A model generated the notes under the pieces. The model saw nothing but the letters and a program-made list of their open reading frames with translations, was not told the origin of the DNA and ran no database searches. From Crambe crambe (taxonomy: Eukaryota; Porifera; Demospongiae; Poecilosclerida; Crambeidae), in NCBI GenBank assembly GCA_963924555.1, contig OZ004590.1:1837001-1901000 (forward strand): a stretch of 64,000 nucleotides of DNA. Reading direction: 5' to 3'. Below, piece after piece: positions 56,580 through 64,000 of the stretch. The first letter of the stretch is position 1. Every line of letters starts with the position of its first letter. The position numbers were made by a program, and so were the translations under genes.

Positions 56580-57305
56580 GGTGCACATTATTATGACCCT
56601 ATGTATAGCTCTAGCTACATATACTGTAGCTATATAAATTAAATGCATGCGTGGAGCCATCCCTAAAACTTAGAGAGTGCTAGTGCACTCTCTGATACTG
56701 CTATCTCTGCTCTGATAGCTATAGCCACGGAGCCATGGAGCCATCTCACTCATGGTGAACATATTATACATAGCAATCATGTGTTAAGTTCTAGTTTTTT
56801 TTTGTTTTTGTTTTTTTGATAAAAATCCATGTCAAATAAGTCATCTAAATCTGCAAATCCATATTTGTATAGTCATAACTAACTAAAAAAATGGAGCAAT
56901 GCATGGCATTTAATCATAACAGAACCCAGTTATTGAAATTAAATTCAGCTAGCTAATAAAGATATTCGTAGCTAATTATTGTCTTAATATCTGGCATAAA
57001 GACCATGCATGTCTGCTTGGGGCTGGCGCAGCTCCATAGAGCCTTAACATTATGAGTGGAGTGTACAACCATAACTCAAAGTGTCCTATTTTCTATGTAT
57101 ATAGTAATTGGTGAGCGAGCGAAGCAAGCAAAGCCCCACACTAATCATGAAAATGGAAGATTGAGATACTTATATGTCTGTATGTACACGTATGCCAACT
57201 AAAATGCGCATGCGCATAAAATAGTTACAAAGCAATGTTGGTCTAATAACTTTATGCGATCATTTTTGTTGAACTTGAAGTTGAAACACTATTGTAGCGA
57301 GTATT
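56580..57305. other. Intron of relic A with hairpin end
   Basis: 56,660-56,695 has CCATCCCTAAAACTTAGAGA-GTGCTAGTGCACTCTCTGAT, a copy of the hairpin terminus. 57,110-57,150 (GAAGCAAGCAAAGCCCCACA) matches 19,575-19,605 in the corresponding intron of gene C, so it is ancestral or an old element end. Confidence 0.55.
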
Positions 57306-57655
57306 ATGGAACCCAGAGAACCAGAAAAGAAGCGAAGGAGGGCCCCAGAACACCCTCTAGAAACTGACGAGCAAAGAAGAGCGAGACTTGATGAAAGAAA
57401 TGAATGGGACAGAGCTAGAAGGAGAACAGAGTCAGAGGAACAGAGAAAAGCAAGACTATAGCCAAAAGAAATGCGAGAGATAGAGCCAGGAGGAGGGCAT
57501 GTACAGAGTCAGCAGAAGATAAGGCTGCAAGAGCAGAGCGAATGAGAGCCAGGAGGAGAGCAGAGTCAACAGAACATAGAGCTGCCAGATTAGAGCAAAT
57601 GAGGCTCATAATTCAGGAATGCACCAAGTCAGTTAACAACCTGAATAGATATTGA
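57306..57655 (+). pseudogene. Arg/Glu-rich ARRRAES-repeat protein remnant
   Basis: ATG 57,306 reads MEPREPEKKRRRAPEHPLET and then RRRTESEEQRKARL, stopping at TAG 57,459. One base out of frame the same repeat continues (AKRNARDRARRRACTES, ERMRARRRAESTEHRAARLE) to TGA 57,653-57,655. Repeats of this kind precede helicase/Rep proteins of Helitron-like elements and occur in other multicopy animal ORFs. No Rep or helicase remains. The frameshift in the middle makes it a pseudogene. It lies in the intron of relic A. Confidence 0.5.
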
Positions 57656-58945
57656 AAACAAAGTCATTGTAGAGGCTATAATCATAAGTGAGGGAGGAGT
57701 ATATTGAAATGACCACTGACTGCTCGCTTGCCCAACTAATGCTATATGAGCATCTCTAGTTAGATCCCAGCTGCAGGGATGGGATGTTCATAGCAATGCA
57801 TAGCTTAACAGGGAGTGAAATAATCTCAGATGCTCATCCTTGCAATAGCTCTGCTCACCCACTTCTTAAAATTTATAATCATTCTAAAGCTAATGCACCT
57901 AGCTATATAGCTACGTACCTTGAACATAAAGCTGAGCATTAGGTGATATTGTGCCTGATGATGTACTGAGCTGAGCCTACACTGTATAGTAGTGGAATTC
58001 AAGTCTGTGGACACATTAGCAATTCTTAATCTGGCTACTCCAAATTCCACTGAGAATAGTGATGTTACTCCACTGAGATTCAATTCACCCAGTCGAGGAG
58101 CCAGGTTGCTCCTGTGGGGTCTGATCCTCCAAAAGAGGAACAGGTAAAAGCGGTTGTAGAACCAACAGCTACCACATTCAGAGATGGAGCTAGCGTTGCT
58201 ATAGATGTATAACATTAAAATTAACTAATGATAGAATTATTATTACCTTGTTGGCTGTAGACACCATTGCAATTCATCAGAATAGTCACGAGTATTATCT
58301 AATGATAGAGTGACTATAGCTATACGTAGTTACTTCTGGTGGTTAGGTAATTATTGTTATGGAGGGACACAATTATTATTATACTGATCATGCTGGCAAG
58401 TCCAGACTTGTACTTAGGTGCATGATAAGCTCCATTTCACAAAACTAGAGGCAATTAATTATCCCTGCTTTCTACCTACACACTAGAGGTTGTGCAGCAT
58501 GTGCTGGCTTAGCTATATCTTAAATCCCAATATCATCAGAAAGATTATGGTCCTTTAAAGTTTACAAATTCTATTTGGGAGAGCTCCACTTACAGAAAAC
58601 CCTTAGTAAAGATGCTACCCCAGCATGATTTTCTCCTCCTGTGTTCATACTTAAGCTGATGTAATAGCTACTATCAAAACTACTGTAAACTTATTATCAT
58701 AATTATAATAGCATATATAACTATCAATACTTGCATGGATATTCTGTCCTATACTCATCAGCTAACAGAGTTTACATTATAGAACTCTCCAACTATTAGC
58801 ATGCTTCTCCTTTTACTTATTATAGTGCTTCAATAATAATACAGCTGCTAGTAAGGTAACAGTATACAGAGGGATTGTAAAATAATTATAGGCTTCCAGG
58901 ACACTTATGGCATTTATAGTCGCCAGAATTTTACAATAATATTAG

Positions 58946-59155
58946 GTCAGTCTCAAAACATTCAGTGGCCAAAAGGCATTTGACAAAGACAGGGACGACC
59001 AATTGTTGGTAATTTTTCTTTTTATTGTAAGTATATAGCTTGTTGATACATTCATCGTCATACAGGCTGAACACCTTGATGAAAAGAGGAAAAGCATTGA
59101 TGGCTACAAAACCATGGAAGATGCAACAGCTGGATTTGTGAGCCCAGAGAAATAA
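58946..59155 (+). CDS. Two terminal exons of an unknown gene
   Basis: Exon 58,946-59,008 (63 nt, after AATATTAG, reads VSLKTFSGQKAFDKDRDDQL) joins exon 59,066-59,155 (90 nt, after CATACAG, reads AEHLDEKRKSIDGYKTMEDA and ends AGFVSPEK-stop) across a 57-nt intron (GTAATT...ATACAG), both in phase 0. The sequence is charged and soluble with no membrane segment. Upstream exons were not found between 58.3 and 58.9 kb. Family not recognised. It lies between relics A and E on the opposite strand. Confidence 0.45.
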
Positions 59156-59854
59156 ATTAGCTATGCAGAACTAGGTAAGAAACAATAATCCCCACTACTA
59201 TAATTATCGCCATGGATGTTTGAGTACATCCATGGTGGACTAGCTTTGGAAAACTAATTGCATGATAGTTGAGCTATATATTTTCATACTGCGAGAAGTC
59301 CACTGTCAGAACCTGTCTTATGTGGTTACCAAAGCTGACTTGTACTTGCACATGGGAGTAACAGTGCATGTTACTAGCTGCTTCTTTGTAGCTACATTGA
59401 ATCCAGATAGCTACAAAAGTACTTGAATGTTTGACTGCTTAATAATAGCTATTAGTTATAACTCTAAGTGCCATGTTGATTGCATGATTATGTTCAAAAC
59501 TCCATAGCACTATTTTATGGGTCTGTAAGTGTTAATGGGATTGAGCTTTAGAACCAAACACTTGTTCTTTATTTGTACAAATCATTAAAATATAACTGTT
59601 GGTGGAGCAAGGGTTGGAGCTAAGTAAGTTGTGCTATGACCAGCTTCAGGGCTGACTGTGTTTTTAATCATGGAGTCCTATGAAAAATCACCACTAGCTA
59701 CTATAAAAGAGATGTCTCAGCTGCTACTATAAAAGAGATGTCTTCCATGGATTGATGCTGTCTAAAGCATTGAAGCAGCTTCAATACAATTATAAGAATC
59801 TCTGTTAAAGGACACTCTGAAAGAATGATAAACTTTTTAAAAGATGATTGCTAG
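59156..59854. other. No gene seen
   Basis: AT-rich spacer. One local tandem duplication, GCTACTATAAAAGAGATGTC, near 59,697-59,740. Nothing else recognised. Confidence 0.4.
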
Positions 59855-60554
59855 CTAAATGCATTTATAGTTCTGAAAAGACACTCCTATAGCTACATTC
59901 TTTATTTCAGGGTCATTTGTAACACTGGAATAGAAACAGAGGGAATGAGTGGCTTGCTCTTGCCCATGCACCAGAAATGAAACAGGTAAAGTGATTAGAC
60001 TACTAACAGCCACAGTTAGTAAGAACAGTAGCTCATTTTGCAATAATAGTTTGTTACCTTGCATAGGGTATAACTAAGTAGGACTGAAATATAGCTATCT
60101 AAAAGCCTTAAAGAAAGCACTGAGCGGAGTTTGATTAGTAAGATATATCTGCATGATTTACACTTATAGTATGCTCTACCTTTGAAGCTATTTAGCATTA
60201 TGTGCATGCTTGCAGCCTGTAGCTAGTTAAGATTTCCACAGTTAAGGAACCAAACTTGCTCCTTCTTTTTATTTATAAGACACTGACAATCTGCCATTAT
60301 TACTTCAATGAATAAAATCACTATATAGAATTAAAGATTGACTGTTACCATAAAAGAAATGTCCCAGCAAATTGTATAGCTATAGCTTCAGCCTAGGTCA
60401 TACTCATTAAAGACAATCATTTGATTGTTTCTTCCCTGATGGTCATATCCTTGTCCCATTATTCCATTAAGATTATTAGTAACTAAAACTACCAGGATAA
60501 TATGGTTTTAACTATGACTGCACTTACTGTGATTTTGATATTGAATGAAGTCAT
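59855..60554 (-). pseudogene. Receptor relic E: first exon and decayed Ig start
   Basis: ATG 60,554 gives MTSFNIKIT ending at GTAAGTG (60,528), a perfect first exon. 60,107-60,064 aligns with the second signal exon of gene B (ATATTTCAGTCCTACT) but has lost frame. 60,030-59,940 aligns with the start of the Ig exon of gene B (GTGGCTGTTAGTAGTCTAAT, CTGTTTCATT, GGGCAAGA), then diverges. No FN3 or tail follows before relic A. The first exon could alternatively serve relic A. Confidence 0.5.
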
Positions 60555-60967
60555 CCTCACACTTGAAATTGACAATCAGGCTACTAGTAGCTAGTTATGT
60601 AATTACTGAAGCTGAGGGTAGCTAGCAATAGGATATGAATTAACAGCAGCACTAGCTATATCTACAGGTCTGAATTATCATGTGAAAAGCTAGTGCACTT
60701 TTGGGATGATCAATTCATACAAACAATTTCAGTGTAATAACTATCTGCATGTTCATCACATACACACTGTCACCATATAGTTATACCTGCATCTAGTTAC
60801 CTGAGTATATGTGTGTAGTTAGCTATGATAATGGGTGAAATACGTGATGTACTGCACACAGTAGTTATGTTTAATGTTTTTTTCTGTGTATCAAAGTTTA
60901 TATTTCACAAGTAACTTAATTGTTGTAGTAGCTAGCTTATTATAGCTGCTTTACAAGTCTACAAAGG

Positions 60968-61194
60968 CAGAGGTGGAGGAAGATCATTTTAATTGGGGGG
61001 GGGGCACTTAATTGACCGATGTGTATAAGTGTGAAGAAAACATTCTCATCACAACACATGCAGCTAGTTATTATTAGTAGCAAATTTTTTTTTTTTTTGG
61101 GGGGGGGGGGCACATTGCTATTGTGAAAAAAAATTTTTTTTTTTGGGGGGGGGGGGCACATGCCCCCTGTGCCCCAGTGGTTCCTCCGCCTCTG
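60968..61194. mobile_element. hAT-type MITE with 5-bp TSD and poly-G runs
   Basis: 227 bp with CAGAGGTGGAGGAAG and CTTCCTCCGCCTCTG-like ends and an AAAGG duplication at 60,963-60,967 and 61,195-61,199. The interior is mostly poly-T/poly-G (TTTTTTGGGGGGGG) blocks. The paralogous site near 30,390 (TACAAAGGTGGTCC) is empty. Confidence 0.82.
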
Positions 61195-61329
61195 AAAGGT
61201 GATCCAATACTGAAAAAGGAAGGTAAAGGTTCAGCACCACCAGAGGTTGTGCTAAATCCACTTGGGATGCCATATTCCTCGGGATACTGGATTCCCTGTA
61301 AGACCGGAACTAATCTTTTCCTATCCATT

Positions 61330-61890
61330 CTGTAAAATAGTGACGACCCTATATCTACGTATGTGTTTAATATTAGCTATGATTTGAGAAAGAAAATCAC
61401 TCCACTTTAATTCGGCTGGTCTTCTATGTTTGATCTGTTTTAACCAATTCACCACCAAGTGGCTGATGAGAAACCCCCAGCCATTCACTATAAGTGGATT
61501 GAGTGTGTACAGGGTTGAGATGTCCAAAAGAGTGGTCCATAGCAGTGAGTCTCATTCATAGCTTCGGGTGGCATATAAACAAGTGTCCCTGGGCGAGCAT
61601 GAGAGGGACTGGCCAGCTGATTAGGCCTCATGTCAATCATGCGAGAGTTGCCCATGTCAGTGATTTTAGCAACCAGAAAGGAGGTGAGGAGGACTGGTTA
61701 TCAAGTCTCTGTGGATGATTGAAGGTTGCCTATTGTGAAGATACATCAGTCCACTGGCCACATCCTTTAGAACAGAGCACTTGAGGGAGAGAGGGAGGCC
61801 AGGCATGTGCTCCAGCAGGTCATCAAGGCTGGTCTTTTGTGCAGTGTCAGGTGCAGTTGTGTTGTAGAGGTGGTAATCTCCTACTTTCAC
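61330..61890 (-). pseudogene. Protein kinase domain relic (sponge TKL/TK-like)
   Basis: Minus strand: TSLDDLLEHMPGLPLSLKC, then SVLKDVASGLMYLHNRQPS and IIHRDL (catalytic loop). After a frameshift the activation segment follows: VAKITDMGNSRMIDMRPNQL (DMG in place of DFG) and ARPGTLVYMPPEAMNETHCY (PPE in place of APE). A second shift leads to ISTLYTLNPLIVNGWGF. The N-lobe (Gly loop, VAIK lysine) is not found upstream. At least two frameshifts. Kinases with MG/LG after the Asp and PGTLVYMPPEA are abundant in sponges, from general knowledge. Dead fragment; the family assignment to TKL is approximate. Confidence 0.7.
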
Positions 61891-61918
61891 CCATGAGTCA
61901 CTAGTGATTGCAATCCAT

Positions 61919-61957
61919 CACTACCAACCTGAGACTGGCAGTCTCAGGTTGGTAGTG
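61919..61957. repeat. Perfect 18-bp-stem hairpin
   Basis: CACTACCAACCTGAGACT, a 3-bp loop GGC, then AGTCTCAGGTTGGTAGTG. No TIR-style flanks beyond a partial extension (GGTTGATAGTGG). Purpose unknown; possibly a minimal MITE. Confidence 0.8.
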
Positions 61958-61960
61958 GTT

Positions 61961-62639
61961 GATAGTGGTGGATTGAATGTGGTATCTTTCCAGAACTTCC
62001 CAAGTAACTAACTTAGCTAAAAAACAGTTCTTGACTCAACAATAATGCAACACAAAACAATCATGGTTTTTTTCATTCCTCCCACCTAATGTCAATTTCA
62101 TATGTCCATATCTCTTCTCTGGTATTCTTGGAGTTAACATGAGAAATGAAAGCTAGAAGGGACACACTCATAACAACATGAGCATGAGCATGATCATGCT
62201 CACAATAGACATCATCTGATTTTTTCTTCGAATTCCCCATGAAAATTGTTTGTAGCTAATTCACAATTCTTACTCATGCACATGTAGTAGTTAAGTATAG
62301 CTACGTATAATGTTTTATGGTGTATCTGTAAACAACAAAATAATAACTCGTCATAATGCATCTAGCTAGAAACAAGAGTGTGTACTTTATACCAAAGGAA
62401 TGTTCCCTGTAAACAGTATAGGTATGCAGTACTGTTTACAGAGAGCATTCCTTAGATATGCAATACACATTTTCATTTTTTAGAGTGTACGTAGTTATTC
62501 AGTTGTCTTCATTTCTTCCCAATGTATGTTGTCCTTTTTCAAAGGTAAAAGAGTTGAAACCACCAGATGGTGCTGAATATTTAATTACACATGACTAAAG
62601 GGAGTGTGCCATTAATAATAAACTGAATTGAATAATATG
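61961..62639. other. No gene seen
   Basis: Apart from the 62,395 hairpin, a run of GAGCATGAGCATGATCATGC near 62,180 and an AT-rich background, nothing is recognised. Confidence 0.4.
62395..62453. repeat. 24-bp-stem hairpin
   Basis: AAGGAATGTTCCCTGTAAACAGTA is mirrored by TACTGTTTACAGAGAGCATTCCTT with two mismatches and an 11-bp loop. Non-coding. Confidence 0.75.
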
Positions 62640-63640
62640 AAAGTGAATTGTAATGTTATCCCCAAATGTATGCTTACTCTAGAGTTTGGGAATGCTTGGA
62701 GTGGTGCAGTTAGATCTGTACTTATAACTATAGATATGTAAGTATAGTTAGCATTCTGGAGTGTACAGGGCACTGGTTGTGTGATGCATTGTAGTGCAAA
62801 ATAATATAGACTCTTTCCTTATAGCTATTATATACGTAGATCAAATTGGATATTCCACAATGCATGCACCTTTAATAGAGCCTGCTTATAGCAATGGTTT
62901 CCTAAATACTTATTTCCTTGAAACTGCATGCTATCTAATGTTGCTGGTACTTACTGAAAAGAAATCTGCTGTAATCATTGTGTGATAGCTAAACATGATA
63001 AACATGATAACATCCAGTCAACTGCTGAACTAGTACGAATTAAGAGTACAATATTATGATAGTAAACAATGTTTTCAGGCAGTTTGTACATGTCCCGTCT
63101 CACTGAGCACTTTATGATGTGTGAGAGGGTGTGACCATATATTATGAGAATAACTTCTGTTGATCCCATGAGCATGTAATATTATTTGCTAAGGAGCAAA
63201 TGATGAGACCTTAAGCAGTGGTGCCATCATAGATTTCTATGTTGTGTCGATATAGTACCCACAAACAAGAGTGAATGTACAGGAACTCCTCCACATGCAT
63301 GGCCTAGTGATGGACCCTTTTTTCCTAGTTCCTGCATGCCAGTACTTACTAACTGGATGGACTAACATTGTCCATCGTGTGCATTGTTGGTACATTGCAG
63401 TGACCACTGAACAAATCTTTTTGGAATGAAAAATTGCAATATCTGATGCAAATAAAATGAGCTAAAATCATGATAAAAGTCATACTATGCAATGAGTCCT
63501 AAAATCAATACTAAGATAATAAAATCAGACCTACATTTGTGAAAAAAAATTTAGTTTCTTCTTTTTTAAAGAATCAATCTGCATTGAGATTAAAATGCCT
63601 TTATTAGCTAGTCAACTACTAGCTAACTGAATGATGTCTG
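62640..63640. repeat. Segmental repeat S, copy 3
   Basis: Matches 15,230-16,290 with several deletions (GGAGTGGTGCAGTTAGATCT, GTTTCCTAAA, TTATGATG, ACCCACAAACAAGAGTGAA, TAGTCAACTACTAGC). Non-coding. Confidence 0.65.
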
Positions 63641-63654
63641 CTTTTTTCACAAAG

Positions 63655-63750
63655 TGTTTACTGCACACCATTTTGTCCCAATGCACACACTGTTTTGTTT
63701 TTGGTGTGTGTATTGGGACAATTTAGTGTGCAGTACACACTTTTGTTTTT
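63655..63750. mobile_element. Small palindromic MITE
   Basis: GTTTACTGCACACCATTTTG then TCCCAATGCACACAC is mirrored by GTGTGTATTGGGACAATTTA and GTGTGCAGTACACAC. It is followed by TTTTTACAGTGTA, a terminus like the CACTGCAAAAA element at 43,739. No clear duplication found. Confidence 0.55.
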
Positions 63751-64000
63751 ACAGTGTATGGATAACAAGCAGAAATGGAACACCATTTTCAGTTACAAGA
63801 TGGTTTTGGGATCTGTAACTAATCTTATTACAGATTCTCATAATCATTACTTTTAGTTATGTACATCCTAGTGCTATGTAGTTATCTAAAATAAAATATG
63901 TAGGAAAGGTACTCTCCTTCTTTCTATTCCCAGGGTGGCATAGTACGTTATGCATGCGCAGCAAGGGGTAAATTGATTGGGCTTGGTGTCTGTGTATATA

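Larger units (their letters stand above)
55378..58298 (-). pseudogene. Receptor relic A (B-type tail)
   Basis: The pieces follow the exon order of gene B: second signal exon 58,298-58,247 (IILVTILMNCNGVYSQQ, intact donor); Ig 58,198-57,919; FN3 56,570-56,293; stalk about 56,222-56,187; membrane/tail about 55,648-55,378. Compared with gene C the Ig exon has a 10-bp deletion and a 5-bp duplication (TGAGC), both frameshifting. The FN3 exon has TAG just before the conserved Trp, and its donor is GGATG in place of GGTAG. The last exon has a 4-bp insertion (ATGC) and a 1-bp insertion, although VYEDVSLHKTTPVIQMEENV is still readable. It is clearly dead, and its B-like tail makes it a sister of gene B. 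Confidence 0.85.

Noticed and set aside
60940-61335. Pro/Lys-rich and Gly-rich ORFs
   Set aside because: Poly-G/poly-T interior of the 5-bp-TSD MITE.

Overview
This window looks like nuclear DNA of a demosponge-type animal. It is AT-rich and intron-bearing, with very short GT-AG introns (45-57 nt where measurable), immunoglobulin/fibronectin receptor genes, a kinase relic whose activation segment resembles sponge kinases, and an extreme load of palindromic MITEs. A sponge such as Amphimedon is my best guess; the species is inference. Nothing here is prokaryotic.

The main host content is a cluster of related minus-strand receptor genes, at 4.8-5.2 kb (relic D), 16.7-20.4 kb (gene C, complete), 44.8-54.4 kb (gene B, apparently complete), 55.4-58.3 kb (relic A) and 59.9-60.6 kb (relic E). 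Orphan first exons lie at 28.85 (plus strand), 36.08 and 43.99 kb. The shared plan is a signal peptide split over two exons, one Ig-like domain, one FN3 domain, a Ser/Thr-rich stalk, a transmembrane helix and a tyrosine-bearing tail. C and B have closely similar FN3 exons, more divergent Ig exons and unrelated transmembrane/tail exons, as expected for modular recognition receptors.

Region by region: 0.5-3.1 and 13.0-14.5 kb hold three copies of a repeat (R1) with a decayed ORF. 3.1-3.8, 15.0-16.3 and 62.6-63.6 kb hold another segmental repeat (S). 4.2-9.5 kb is a pile of nested MITEs, one of which cut a host ORF at 8.79-9.81 kb. 11.0-12.7 kb has plausible exons of an unknown plus-strand gene. 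21.5-25.3 kb is a nested inverted-repeat complex. 25.6-27.4 and 36.3-37.6 kb are two dead copies of a GCDY...GIGK multicopy family. 31.4-35.4 kb is a decayed Ngaro-like tyrosine-recombinase retrotransposon. 38.3-43.7 kb is a duplicated MITE field ending in eight tandem 231-bp units with terminal hairpins. 45,961-49,892 is an apparently intact DNA transposon with a 13-bp TIR, 7-bp TSD and an intron-containing 991-aa DDE-like protein, lying antisense in an intron of gene B. 53.2 kb has a (TC)~102 tract. 57.3 kb has a relic of an Arg/Glu-rich ARRRAES-type repeat protein, 58.9 kb has two terminal exons of an unknown plus-strand gene, and 61.3-61.9 kb has a kinase pseudogene.

The two most novel items are the receptor cluster with swapped tails and the 7-bp-TSD transposon. 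All alignments and counts were made by eye.
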